Assembly (NCBI RefSeq): GCF_009828855.1
Contig: NZ_WUAG01000001.1
Coordinates: forward strand, 496,001-560,000
Direction of reading: 5' to 3'
Length of the DNA: 64,000 nt
From: Psychromonas sp. L1A2
GTDB lineage: Bacteria; Pseudomonadota; Gammaproteobacteria; Enterobacterales; Psychromonadaceae
Both the position numbers and the translations under genes were made by a program. Shown piece by piece: positions 1 through 9,100 of the stretch (position 1 is its first letter; each line of letters begins with the position of its first letter). Below the pieces are notes generated by a model that was not told the DNA's origin, made no database searches, and saw only the letters and a list, made by a program, of their open reading frames with translations.

Positions 1-2144
1 CTTATGGCTTTGTTGATAGCATTTCTAAATTAGTGCCGCCAACGCCAGGCATGACACTAACCAAAGCGTTTGAAGAAGAGCCTCGTTTACAAGAACGTTA
101 CGACTCAAGTGAAGATGTTCGCGCTTTAATTGATATGTGCCGCACACTTGAAGGGACTATCCGTAATGCAGGTAAGCATGCTGGTGGTGTGGTTATATCA
201 CCAACCACCATTACAGACTTTGCTCCATTATATTGTGACGATGAAGGTAATAATCCAGTAACACAATTTGATAAAAATGATGTCGAAACCGCTGGTTTAG
301 TTAAGTTCGACTTCTTAGGGTTAAGAACATTGACCATCGTTCAGTGGGCATTAGATATGGCTAATGCACATAAACATGAACGTGGTGAAGAACCTATTTA
401 TATTGAAAAAATAGATCTCACTGAACCGGCTTGTTTTGAACTGCTAAAGCGTTATGAAACAACGGCTGTTTTCCAGTTAGAGTCCCGCGGTATGAAGGAT
501 CTAATCCGTCGCCTACAGCCTGACTGTTTTGAAGATATGATCGCATTAGTGGCCTTGTTCCGTCCGGGCCCACTTCAATCAGGCATGGTAGATAACTTCA
601 TCGAACGTAAGCATGGCCGTGAGGTAGTATCTTATCCAGATGAAAAGTGGCAGCATGAATCATTAAAAGAAATTCTGTCACCCACCTACGGCATTATTTT
701 ATACCAAGAACAAGTTATGCAGATTGCACAGGTATTATCTGGCTACACATTAGGTGGTGCCGATATGTTACGTCGTGCAATGGGGAAGAAAAAGCCAGAA
801 GAGATGGCAAAGCAACGTGCTACTTTTGAATCTGGTGCGATCGAGAATGGTATTGATGGCGAGCTTGCCATGAAAATATTTGACTTAGTAGAGAAGTTTG
901 CCGGTTATGGGTTTAACAAATCTCACTCTGCTGCTTATGCTCTGGTATCTTACCAAACCCTATGGATGAAAACCTTTTATCCGTCTTACTTCATGGCTGC
1001 GGTTATGTCTGCCGATATGGATAACACTGATAAAGTAGTTATCTTAGTCGATGAATGTCAGAACATGGGGTTAACGCTATGTCCACCTGATGTGAATGAA
1101 GGCTTATTTAAATTTAACGTCGATAAAGATCTACGTATTATTTACGGTATCGGCGCGATTAAAGGGGTAGGCGAAGGCCCAATAGATGCCATTATTGAGG
1201 CCAGAACTGAAGGCGGAAAATTTAAAGACTTATTTGATTTTTGTACGCGTGTTGATTTGAAACGTTGTGGTAAACGTATTATTGAAAAACTCATCCTAGC
1301 GGGGGCATTAGATAATTTGGGGCCACATCGTGCTGCCTTAATGGCTAACTTAAGTGATGCATTAACCGCTGCTGCACAATATAAAAAAGCTGAGTCATCA
1401 GGTCAAACTGATTTATTCGGTGTATTAACAACCGATGATGATGAAATTGAGAATAAATTTTCGGTAGTAGAAAAATGGCCTGAAAAACAATGGTTAAAAG
1501 GTGAAAAAGATACGCTTGGATTATATTTAACGGGACATCCTATTAACCAATATGAGCCTCATTTACGCGCCATTAACTGCCTTAAGCTAGTTAATTTAGC
1601 GGTAAACGGACGAGGTCAAAATAGCCGAGTTTGCGGACTCGTCTTAGCGATGCGAGTAATGGTAACAAAAGCCGGTAAACGTATGGGAATTTTGACTCTC
1701 GACGATAAAAGCGCTCGAATGGATGTGACCGTTTTTGCTGATTTATTGGACCAACATGAAGCGTTATTATTTACTGATAATATCGTGGTATTGCAAGGGC
1801 AAGTTAGTGAAGATTATTTCAATGGCGGTTTGAAAATGAATGCGCGTGAAGTAATGAGTATCGACCAAGCAAGAGAAAGGTTTGCGAGTAAATTACGGTT
1901 GAATATTTCATCAAATATCTTACAACGTCAATCAATGCCAGAATTTGAATCTCGTTTAAAAAGTATTTTAACGCCTGCTTCTGGTGGTTTGTGTCCTGTG
2001 TTTATTAATTATCAAAACCATCAAGCACAGACAGAAATTGAACTTGGTATTGAGTGGTCTATTACACCTAGTGACGATCTATTATTTGAGCTTGGGCGTC
2101 TATTAGGTGAAGAAAACGTAGTCTTACATTTTGATCAAGGTTAA
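1..2144 (+). CDS. dnaE: DNA polymerase III alpha subunit, C-terminal part (5' end outside window)
   Basis: This is the catalytic subunit of the replicative DNA polymerase III. The reading frame is already open at base 3 and continues upstream, so the PHP domain and the first palm residues are missing; about 713 of roughly 1,160 residues are present. Visible parts match the E. coli protein closely: the rest of the palm (KFDFLG, probably holding the third catalytic aspartate), the fingers ([24 protein letters not shown]), the helix-hairpin-helix region ([13 protein letters not shown]), the internal beta-clamp binding motif QTDLF encoded at 1404-1418, and the C-terminal OB fold ([18 protein letters not shown]). 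The stop lies 7 bp before tilS. In E. coli and Vibrio accA normally follows dnaE, and it is absent here. Identification is secure. Confidence 0.97.
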   Translation, partial: YGFVDSISKLVPPTPGMTLTKAFEEEPRLQERYDSSEDVRALIDMCRTLEGTIRNAGKHAGGVVISPTTITDFAPLYCDDEGNNPVTQFDKNDVETAGLVKFDFLGLRTLTIVQWALDMANAHKHERGEEPIYIEKIDLTEPACFELLKRYETTAVFQLESRGMKDLIRRLQPDCFEDMIALVALFRPGPLQSGMVDNFIERKHGREVVSYPDEKWQHESLKEILSPTYGIILYQEQVMQIAQVLSGYTLGGADMLRRAMGKKKPEEMAKQRATFESGAIENGIDGELAMKIFDLVEKFAGYGFNKSHSAAYALVSYQTLWMKTFYPSYFMAAVMSADMDNTDKVVILVDECQNMGLTLCPPDVNEGLFKFNVDKDLRIIYGIGAIKGVGEGPIDAIIEARTEGGKFKDLFDFCTRVDLKRCGKRIIEKLILAGALDNLGPHRAALMANLSDALTAAAQYKKAESSGQTDLFGVLTTDDDEIENKFSVVEKWPEKQWLKGEKDTLGLYLTGHPINQYEPHLRAINCLKLVNLAVNGRGQNSRVCGLVLAMRVMVTKAGKRMGILTLDDKSARMDVTVFADLLDQHEALLFTDNIVVLQGQVSEDYFNGGLKMNAREVMSIDQARERFASKLRLNISSNILQRQSMPEFESRLKSILTPASGGLCPVFINYQNHQAQTEIELGIEWSITPSDDLLFELGRLLGEENVVLHFDQG

Positions 2145-2151
2145 ATGAAAA

Positions 2152-3541
2152 ATGCACAATAAGATAGAGGCTAAATTTAATCAATATTTGAATGAGTTAT
2201 TAAATAACTTATCTATAAATGTTTCAGCTACCTCATCTGAATGTGTATCAAATTCAACACCAAGACTTGTCGTTGCATTAAGTGGTGGCGTTGATTCAGT
2301 TGTGCTATTACATTTACTGGCAAACTTTAAAAAATGTCACCCTGCTTATATCGTTTTAGCACATAATGTTAATCATGGACTGAGTGATAATGCAGACCAT
2401 TGGGGGGATATTTTGTGATGAACTTTGTCAAAAATTAAATGTTCCGTTTATAAGTTCTACAGTTAAGATCGAAAAAAAATCAAGAAGTAGTTTAGAGGCA
2501 CTTGCTCGGGATGCTCGTTATCAATGTTTTAAAGATAACATGCTAGAAAACGATGTTATTTTGACAGGACATCATCAAGACGACCAGCTTGAAACATTGT
2601 TGCTGGCATTAAAAAGAGGTTCGGGTAGTACTGGATTACAAGGAATTAGAAGTATTCAATCCTTTTTTAATGGGTATTTAGTGAGGCCATTATTAACTTT
2701 TTCTCGTCAAGAATTAATCGATTATGCAGAGTCTTATCAATTGCAATGGATTGAAGATGAAAGTAATCAAGATATAGATTTTGACCGTAATTTTATTCGT
2801 CATCAAATATCACCTCTATTAATACAGCGTTGGCCTGCAATGGCTCAATCCGCTTCTAGAACCGCACAATTATGCCAAGAGCAGCAAACGTTATTAAACG
2901 AAGTTGCACAGCAAGATTTAGGTCAATGTTTGGTTAAGCGTCTATCTTGTCAAACATTGGATATTGCTTCGCTTGCTGCATTTAGTAGCGTAAGACGTAA
3001 TAACATTATTCGCTTTTGGCTTAAGTCTAACGGGTTACAATATCCAAGTAGTAAACAACTGACAGTATTGTGGGAAGAAGTTGCGCTTGCTGACGCCGAT
3101 AAACAACCTAAGTTACAGTTAGCATCTAATACTATTTGTCGTTATCAAGAGGCACTTTACATTGTTCCTATACAATCGATAAAAACACTTGAAGAGCCTT
3201 TAACTTGGTCAGGTGAGTCTTTTTTATGGTTAGATAAAGATCGGTTAGGAGTTGATTTTTCTGAGGTAGACCCTGCTTTGGCTAAACAACATCAAATACA
3301 GTGTTGTTTACGTCAACACCTTGACGCAAAGTTAACGTGTTTGCCTGAAGGGCGTAATAAAGCAAGAAGTATTAAAAAGTTGCTACATGAATACCAAGTA
3401 CCGCCATGGTTACGAGACCAAGTTGTATTTATCTTGATGGATAATCAGTTAATTGAAGCACTTGGTTTATGGCGCTGCCAACCTAATGCCTCTATTGTAT
3501 CAAATGTTCCTGTAATGGAGTTATCGTTGTATTCTCGCTAA
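2152..3541 (+). CDS. tilS: tRNA(Ile)-lysidine synthase, interrupted by a frameshift
   Basis: TilS uses ATP and lysine to convert C34 of the AUA-decoding tRNA(Ile) to lysidine, normally an essential step. The first frame (2152-2418) carries the N-type PP-loop SGGVDSV and the HGLSDNAD motif, then stops. The protein continues in the next frame from about 2408 (FCDELCQKLNVPF, then GHHQDDQLETLLL, RPLL and DESN) to 3541, including the C-terminal substrate-binding domains. The two parts join if one G is removed from the six-G run at 2402-2407, giving a protein of about 460 residues, near the usual length. A single-base insertion error, or a real mutation, at this homopolymer is the simplest reading. 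The 3' end overlaps the convergent diguanylate cyclase gene by 21 bp. Confidence 0.88.
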
Positions 3542-4414
3542 GGCTTTATTTTCATAAAGGTTTTGATCTGCTAACTCAAATAACTGCGTTGCACTGGTTC
3601 CTATTTCCCAATGGCTATAACCAATGCTTGCTGAAAAGTTAATTTCTTTTAAACTTATATTATTGCCTATTTCTTCTTTAATACGCTGATGAACCTTATC
3701 AATTGAGCAAGGTGCTGATGGTTGTAAAATAACCACAAATTCATCACCGCCTAATCGAAATACGATATCTGATGTACGAATACTTTTTGTTAAAACTTGT
3801 GCAAACTGATTTAGCACTTGGTCGCCTTTTAAGTGGCCATAAGTATCATTAATCACTTTGAAGTGATTGATGTCTAGTACCATTAATGACAAGCCTAAAT
3901 TAGCTCGATTACTTTGTTCGATTGCATGAAAAATGGTTTCTTCATAGTATGCTCGGTTACCTATATTAGTTAAATGATCCTTGTATACCATGGAATTTAA
4001 TTCAGAAAATCGTAATGCATGCTTTAAGTTAGGTATCAATAACGTATGTAATTCAGTTAATAATTTGTCTTCATTGACTGTAAATGGCGTTTCGCTTTGA
4101 TATGTCATTGTGCCCAATCTTGGCGACTGCCCTGAAGATCCTAAATTAAAGTTTTTAGTGAAATTATTGTGTTGTAATTTAGGTAAGCTAAAGAATCCAA
4201 AAGCAGATTGAAAACGAATATTAAAAGGGCGGCTAAATGTTGCCACAAGGGTGGCAAAATTGTCCATCATCTCTTTTAAGTCTAAACTTTGCTGTAATGT
4301 TTCTAGTGTGAGCAATTTATCTTTAACGCTTAATAAAGGTTCATTGGAAAAAACAGTGAAAACCGGTGTGCGGTGTCCTAAATTACTGTGTTTATTATTA
4401 TGGATGGTTTCCAT
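3521..4414 (-). CDS. GGDEF-domain diguanylate cyclase
   Basis: This protein is predicted to make the second messenger cyclic di-GMP from two GTP. The 297 residues hold an unrecognised N-terminal region (about 1-140, possibly a GAF-like sensor; no membrane segments seen) and a C-terminal GGDEF domain. The domain looks active: DHLTNIGNR, the metal-binding aspartate in LDINHFK near residue 181, and an intact RLGGDEF signature near 220-226. An RxxD inhibitory site (RTSD, 213-216) sits exactly five residues before GGDEF, which suggests product feedback inhibition. A good AAGGAA ribosome binding site precedes the ATG. The gene converges on tilS and overlaps its end. What the N-terminal region senses cannot be told from the sequence. 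Confidence 0.9.
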   Translation of the reverse strand: METIHNNKHSNLGHRTPVFTVFSNEPLLSVKDKLLTLETLQQSLDLKEMMDNFATLVATFSRPFNIRFQSAFGFFSLPKLQHNNFTKNFNLGSSGQSPRLGTMTYQSETPFTVNEDKLLTELHTLLIPNLKHALRFSELNSMVYKDHLTNIGNRAYYEETIFHAIEQSNRANLGLSLMVLDINHFKVINDTYGHLKGDQVLNQFAQVLTKSIRTSDIVFRLGGDEFVVILQPSAPCSIDKVHQRIKEEIGNNISLKEINFSASIGYSHWEIGTSATQLFELADQNLYENKALARIQR

Positions 4415-4795
4415 ATGATTTCCTTTTTTATTACGTTAATGACAGTAATTTGTCATCTGCTTAGATAGCTCTATTACTAAGCTAGATTCGTGCCAGTTAT
4501 TAAAAAAGAAGATCGTTTTACTCAGATTGAAATAATTTCTTAGAATGTTATCTAGAAAAAATTAAGTAATTTAATCAATGGTTTGAGTTTTTTTTGTTGA
4601 TTAATTTTCTATTTGACTTAAATTTTGTTGTTTATTTTATGTCTTTTGAGTCAGAGGAGTTAAATGAAATAAAAACAATATTTTAGTTAAATTTTCTAAG
4701 TCATTTTTGAGTAAAGCAGTGAGTAAATCAATACCCTTTGAAAAGCAGTTTGTTACTATAATCAAAGGGTAAAATGATGTTAACTATAAAGTAAC
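4415..4795. other. AT-rich intergenic region with one inverted repeat
   Basis: This gap separates two minus-strand genes. The part next to 4414 should hold the promoter of the diguanylate cyclase gene, but I cannot single out convincing -35 and -10 boxes. A 9-bp inverted repeat (4733-4741 with 4762-4770, 20-nt loop) lies just beyond the nnrS stop codon. It lacks a following T-run on either strand, so it may be a weak rho-independent signal or an mRNA 3' end structure. No further gene is seen. Confidence 0.4.
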
Positions 4796-5989
4796 TTAAC
4801 CAGGACGTTTATCAAGACGAGCTGAAAGTAACATTTTTGCATAAAAAATAATAAATAATATAAATGCACTACACCAAAAAAGTGCACTAACTGCATAAGC
4901 CATTAAGGGGAAATTAGGTAAAAAGTACGGTAAAAAGCCACGTGCTAATGCAGAGAGGGCTGTTGCGATAAAAGCTATGTTCATCCATTTCGATGGGTTT
5001 AAAGGTCTACCTGTATGGCCTAAAGAAACGCGACTTATCATTGCTAGTATTACCCCACCAATACCACCAATAGCAGATAGGTGAATCATGCTCGTGCTAT
5101 CTAATCCGGGTACTAATATGCCTAAAGGATAAAAAATCAAACCAATGGCAAGTAGGAAGTAGCTGAGATGCAATGACCATAATAGAGGGACTGGTAAAGT
5201 GGTTAATGGTTTCCAGCGTAATAATCTCATTAAGTGAGCAAGCCCACATATTAAGGTTAACGGAACAGAGAAGGCGGTTAATGATGGAAACCAAATTATA
5301 ATTGCTAGCAATAATAAAGGAGCAAGGCATAAATACTCTAAGCCAAGTATAACCACAGGTTTTTCAGTATTGGTTCCTTTTGCAGTAAAAAATGGAATCA
5401 CTCGCCCACCCATCACTGCAATAATAAATAACACTAAAAAGAACATACACCATATTGCTTGTTGTGATGTTATGTATTGATAAGAGTGCACGGCTAATAA
5501 GCTAACGGCATTTAATATACTCATCATGATCAGTAGTGGCACAAAAAATAAGTTTTTCCATTGCTTGGCTGAAATAACAGATGTTGCTAAGGCAATCGTT
5601 GCGAGAGGCATCCAACTTACTTCTAGTATAAAGGTGATCCAAAATAATGATGGGGGAAGAAAAAATAAAGCTAAGCGTGAAAGTAACCATATTGTAAATA
5701 GTATTGCTAATTTTTTGCCTTTTAAGCCCGGTGAACCAGTCCAGTTCTGCACTGCGGTTAGTAAGAAACCGAGTATGATCGCCCCTGTAAAACCAAATAA
5801 CATTTCATGTGCGTGCCAAAAACTGATTGATATTTGCGAAGGTAAAGCCATTTTGCCTGTTAATAATAAAACCCATAACAATGCACTAATAACACTGAAA
5901 ATTGTTCCTGCTAAAAAAAAAGGTCTAAAGCCTAATCTAAATACAGGTATTAATTGTTGTTCTTTAGCATTGTCGCTTATCTGGATCAT
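4796..5989 (-). CDS. nnrS: NnrS family membrane protein
   Basis: The product is a very hydrophobic 397-residue protein with about twelve predicted membrane spans. It carries the NnrS family start (PVFRLGFRPFFLAG) and the conserved WHAHEMLFGF segment, whose histidines are likely metal or heme ligands. NnrS proteins are heme- and copper-containing inner membrane proteins linked to nitric oxide stress tolerance in denitrifiers and Vibrio; the exact reaction is not known. It is transcribed divergently from frsA, with 81 bp between the starts. I found no clear NsrR or FNR operator there: the closest pattern, TCGAT-TAG-ATTGA, has the wrong spacing for FNR. No denitrification genes are nearby, so a role in defence rather than respiration is more likely. 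Confidence 0.88.
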   Translation of the reverse strand: MIQISDNAKEQQLIPVFRLGFRPFFLAGTIFSVISALLWVLLLTGKMALPSQISISFWHAHEMLFGFTGAIILGFLLTAVQNWTGSPGLKGKKLAILFTIWLLSRLALFFLPPSLFWITFILEVSWMPLATIALATSVISAKQWKNLFFVPLLIMMSILNAVSLLAVHSYQYITSQQAIWCMFFLVLFIIAVMGGRVIPFFTAKGTNTEKPVVILGLEYLCLAPLLLLAIIIWFPSLTAFSVPLTLICGLAHLMRLLRWKPLTTLPVPLLWSLHLSYFLLAIGLIFYPLGILVPGLDSTSMIHLSAIGGIGGVILAMISRVSLGHTGRPLNPSKWMNIAFIATALSALARGFLPYFLPNFPLMAYAVSALFWCSAFILFIIFYAKMLLSARLDKRPG

Positions 5990-6070
5990 GTTATTCTCTA
6001 CCTTACTGAACTGACTTATATCGATTAGATTGAAATGATAAGTTAAACCCTATTATTAAACGAGGAACTT

Positions 6071-7330
6071 ATGTCGAAAAACCTATCTGAAGTTCTCTTT
6101 TCTGAAAAATATAATATTCAAGAAACCTCTACCCTAATTGCCAATAGTTGTTCTAAAAAGAACAAAAAATTACATAACTCAACAATGGACGGTGGGGAGC
6201 AAGCTGGTTGGTATCGATTGCTTAAATTATTGCAGTGGGCTTGGCAAGGTTTAGATATCATTGACTGCTATGAAGTCTTAGCAAAAATAAGCGCTTCTAC
6301 TAACCAGCGGAGTGATCCCGAGTTGTTAGATACAGTGATTGGATTTCGTTCAGGTAATTGGAGCTATGAATGGTCAAGCAAAGCCATGCGATACCAGAAG
6401 CAAGCAAATAAATTTGCGACCAATGGCAATAAAGAAAAAGCTAAAAAATATTATTACTTGGCATCACAATATTACAGTGTAGCGAGTTATCCACATTTAA
6501 AAGGTGATGAGAATAGTATTCAAGCTCAAACGTTGGCTTATAGTAATTATCGAAATGCATTTGAACATGATGACCATGCTTTATTAAAAGAAATTCATGT
6601 CCCTTTTGAAGGTAAAAGCATTCGTTGTTATTTACACCTACCTAATGATCATGTAATTCACCCTGTAGTGATTGTTAGTTCAGGTCTTGATGCTTTGCAA
6701 TGTGATGTTTTACCTTTGTTTGAAAAACAACTAAAACCAGCGAACATTGCAATGCTAACTGTTGATATGCCTGGCGTAGGGTTTTCTAATCACTTAAAAT
6801 TAGAGCAAGATACCTCTCGTTTACATCAAGCCGTTTTAAAGTATATGAGTGAAGTACCTTGGGTAGATCAGTCTCGCGTTGCTTTGATGGGAATGCGTAT
6901 GGGTGGGAATGCCCTTACTCGTCTTGCTTATGTTGAACCTAAATTAGTCCGAGCTGGGGTTAGTGTCGGAGCTGCCGTAGGGAGTATTTTTGATGATATT
7001 AATAATTTCAAAAAACTACCGGTGATGACCTTAGATTGTTTAGCGAGTCGAATGCAATTAAATAATTCAGACGTGAATAATTTATATCAACTTTGTGTTC
7101 CATTTTCATTAGTTAAACAAGGGTTGCTTGGACGAAAACGTATTCAAACACCATTATTGAGTATTGGCCACGCAGAAGATCTTATGTGTAATGAACAGGA
7201 CTTGAAGTTGATAGCAAGAGCGAGTTGGGAAAGCGAATCTAAGATCATTAGTAAACCGCCTATTTTTGATTCTTACTTGGAATCTTTAGAATACTCTGCT
7301 AAATGGTTGACAAAACATTTACAAGAGTAA
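6071..7330 (+). CDS. frsA: FrsA-type alpha/beta hydrolase-fold protein
   Basis: The 419 residues align well with E. coli FrsA (YafA), a protein reported to bind unphosphorylated EIIA(Glc) and to influence the balance between fermentation and respiration. Shared features include DTVIGFRSGNW, SYPHLKGD, the DMPGVGFSNHLKL strand-loop, and VPWVDQSRVA before the nucleophile elbow. The elbow itself reads GMRMGGN: an arginine stands where esterases carry serine, as in the E. coli protein (GFRFGAN), so hydrolase activity is doubtful. The order frsA-crl-proB-proA is conserved with enterobacteria and supports the assignment. An AGGAAC ribosome binding site lies just before the ATG. Confidence 0.93.
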   Translation: MSKNLSEVLFSEKYNIQETSTLIANSCSKKNKKLHNSTMDGGEQAGWYRLLKLLQWAWQGLDIIDCYEVLAKISASTNQRSDPELLDTVIGFRSGNWSYEWSSKAMRYQKQANKFATNGNKEKAKKYYYLASQYYSVASYPHLKGDENSIQAQTLAYSNYRNAFEHDDHALLKEIHVPFEGKSIRCYLHLPNDHVIHPVVIVSSGLDALQCDVLPLFEKQLKPANIAMLTVDMPGVGFSNHLKLEQDTSRLHQAVLKYMSEVPWVDQSRVALMGMRMGGNALTRLAYVEPKLVRAGVSVGAAVGSIFDDINNFKKLPVMTLDCLASRMQLNNSDVNNLYQLCVPFSLVKQGLLGRKRIQTPLLSIGHAEDLMCNEQDLKLIARASWESESKIISKPPIFDSYLESLEYSAKWLTKHLQE

Positions 7331-7384
7331 ATGATAGGTAAACTATTTACTACTCATAAAAAACAATGAAAGGAATCTTCTGAT

Positions 7385-7756
7385 ATGCCTGAGACCCTAA
7401 TAAAAGGGCCATCGCGTGGTCGTTTGTTTAAGTTATTTACTGATATGGGCCCTTACTTTCGTAAATTACAATCTGATGAGAATAAATTCTTCTTCGATTG
7501 TTTAGAAATATGTGTTGATGCAGAGGAAGAGCCTGAAAATAGAATATTTTTAGGTTGGTGGATGATTGTAACGCGTGACGACAATGAATTTACTTACCAA
7601 CGTTTTAATGGCTTATATGATATTGAAGGGAATTGGGTTGCTCAAAAAATAAATAAAAAGCAAATGAAACAGCTCGATGAATCTTTTGATGCGTTTATCG
7701 TAAAGTTAACTGATTTAATTGATGTGGAAGTCGGTTGCAAACTAAAAACTAGTTAG
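7385..7756 (+). CDS. crl: Sigma factor-binding protein Crl
   Basis: Crl is a small protein that binds the stationary-phase sigma factor RpoS (sigma S) and helps it assemble with core RNA polymerase. The 123 residues show the family core: TDMGPYFRK, the FFFDCLEICV strand, FLGWWM, and FTYQRFNGLYD. The length is close to the 130 or so residues of enterobacterial Crl. It follows frsA by 54 bp with an AAAGGAA ribosome binding site, and precedes proB, the same neighbourhood as in E. coli. Its presence implies that the genome also encodes RpoS. Confidence 0.93.
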   Translation: MPETLIKGPSRGRLFKLFTDMGPYFRKLQSDENKFFFDCLEICVDAEEEPENRIFLGWWMIVTRDDNEFTYQRFNGLYDIEGNWVAQKINKKQMKQLDESFDAFIVKLTDLIDVEVGCKLKTS

Positions 7757-7802
7757 CTATTTATTTTATAATGTTCAACCTGATTATAGGTGAATATTTA
7801 TT

Positions 7803-7948
7803 TTGACTCTTTCATTACTGCAATAATGGTATACTAGAAACAGCAACTCACTTAGTTGCTGTTTTTTTTTGAGCTCAATAGCGGTTATTATTAATACATC
7901 TCTTGATAAATTGAGCCTTTTTTATTTTTTGAAACGAAGCATAAACGA
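7803..7948 (+). promoter_or_regulatory. proB leader: extended -10 promoter and two terminator-like hairpins
   Basis: An extended -10 element (TGG plus TATACT, 7827-7835) predicts transcription from about 7842. Immediately after come two terminator-like structures. The first has an 8-bp stem (7841-7848 with 7854-7861) and a nine-T run at 7862-7870. The second has a 7-bp stem (7873-7879 with 7910-7916) followed by C and six T at 7918-7923. A TTGACT at 7803-7808 is 21 bp from the -10 box, too far for an ideal -35. The layout could be attenuation of proBA, or simply tandem terminators for crl plus a chance promoter match. Confidence 0.5.
7841..7870 (+). terminator. Intrinsic terminator between crl and proB
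   Basis: A perfect 8-bp stem (CAGCAACT with AGTTGCTG) with a 5-nt loop is followed by nine T. It can end crl transcription 85 bp after its stop, and it also lies at the predicted start of a proB transcript. Confidence 0.8.
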
Positions 7949-9058
7949 ATGAATGCGAATAAAAAAACAATTGTAGTTAAATTAGGCACTAGTGTTTTAA
8001 CTAGTGGTACCACTAAGCTCGACCGAGCTCAAATGCTCGAAATCGTTAGACAGTGTGCAATGTTGCATAAACAAGGTCACCCCATTATTGTTGTTACCTC
8101 TGGTGCAATTGCTGCTGGTAAAGAACATCTGAATATGCCAGATATTGAACCTACCGTTGCCAATAAACAAATGTTAGCTGCTGTTGGTCAAGGGCAATTA
8201 ATAAGAGAATGGGAAAATCTGTTTAAGATATACGGTTTGCATGTTGGTCAAATGTTATTAACACGAGCTGATTTAGGTGATAAAGGGCGTTTTCTTAATG
8301 CGCGTGACACACTTAATACATTGTTAAAGCATCGTATTATTCCATTAATAAATGAGAATGATGCCGTTGCTACCCGTGAAATAAAAGTGGGTGATAATGA
8401 TAATTTATCGGCATTGGTTGCGTTATTAGCCGATGCGGACCAGCTTATATTATTGACCGACCAACAAGGTTTATTTACAGCTGATCCACGCAATAACCCT
8501 GATGCTAAATTAATCACAGAAGTCACAGAGATAACCGATGCTATTCATAACCTTGCTGGTGGAAGTGTTGGTGGTTTAGGCACAGGTGGCATGGCGACAA
8601 AAATAGAGTCTGCTACAGTAGCTAACCGAGCAGGTATTGAAGTGGTGATCGCTTCAGGGCAGCGTAAAGATGTTATCATCGATGCTGCAAATGGCATGTC
8701 GGTTGGCACACGATTTGTGTCTGAAAATAATCGTTTAGAAGCTAGAAAAAATTGGATATTTGCAGGATCTCGTTCTGCAGGTGTTTTAGTGGTTGATCAA
8801 GGTGCAGAGAAAGCCATTCTTAATGGCGGTAGTAGTTTACTCGCGAAAGGTATTCTATCTATTGAATCTCACTTTTTACGTGGTTATGTGGTTTCAGTTA
8901 ATAATCAAAAAGGTAAAGAGATCGCACGTGGTATCGTTCGTTATAAAAGTACAGATATCGAAAAAATAAAAGGTCAACACTCAGATAAAATTGAAGAAAT
9001 ATTAGGTTATGAACATGGCACGGTGGTAATACATCGAGATGACCTAGTTATTTTATAA
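7949..9058 (+). CDS. proB: Glutamate 5-kinase
   Basis: ProB phosphorylates L-glutamate with ATP, the first step of proline synthesis in the cytoplasm. The 369 residues match the bacterial enzyme: amino-acid kinase domain from [12 protein letters not shown] to about residue 260, with [25 protein letters not shown] and the [11 protein letters not shown] loop, followed by a C-terminal PUA domain (about 275-365). The ATG at 7949 is weakly preceded by purines. proA follows after 42 bp that contain a hairpin. Proline feedback control is known for the family. Control by the leader hairpins upstream is possible but unproven. Confidence 0.97.
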   Translation: MNANKKTIVVKLGTSVLTSGTTKLDRAQMLEIVRQCAMLHKQGHPIIVVTSGAIAAGKEHLNMPDIEPTVANKQMLAAVGQGQLIREWENLFKIYGLHVGQMLLTRADLGDKGRFLNARDTLNTLLKHRIIPLINENDAVATREIKVGDNDNLSALVALLADADQLILLTDQQGLFTADPRNNPDAKLITEVTEITDAIHNLAGGSVGGLGTGGMATKIESATVANRAGIEVVIASGQRKDVIIDAANGMSVGTRFVSENNRLEARKNWIFAGSRSAGVLVVDQGAEKAILNGGSSLLAKGILSIESHFLRGYVVSVNNQKGKEIARGIVRYKSTDIEKIKGQHSDKIEEILGYEHGTVVIHRDDLVIL

Positions 9059-9061
9059 TTA

Positions 9062-9084
9062 AGATCCTATCTACTGTAGGATCT
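9062..9084 (+). other. Hairpin between proB and proA
   Basis: An 8-bp perfect inverted repeat (AGATCCTA with TAGGATCT, 7-nt loop) lies directly between the proB stop and the proA ribosome binding site (AAAGGAG). There is no T-run, so it is more likely an mRNA-stabilising or translation-tuning structure than a terminator. Confidence 0.55.
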
Positions 9085-9100
9085 GTTCAAAGGAGTAGAA

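Noticed and set aside
4733-4770. 9-bp inverted repeat downstream of the nnrS stop, considered as a terminator
   Set aside because: The loop is 20 nt and no T-run follows on either strand, so it is kept only as a note in the intergenic entry.
5995-6060. Possible FNR or NsrR site between nnrS and frsA
   Set aside because: The best pattern has TCGAT and ATTGA separated by three bases instead of the FNR arrangement, and no NsrR-like palindrome is present.
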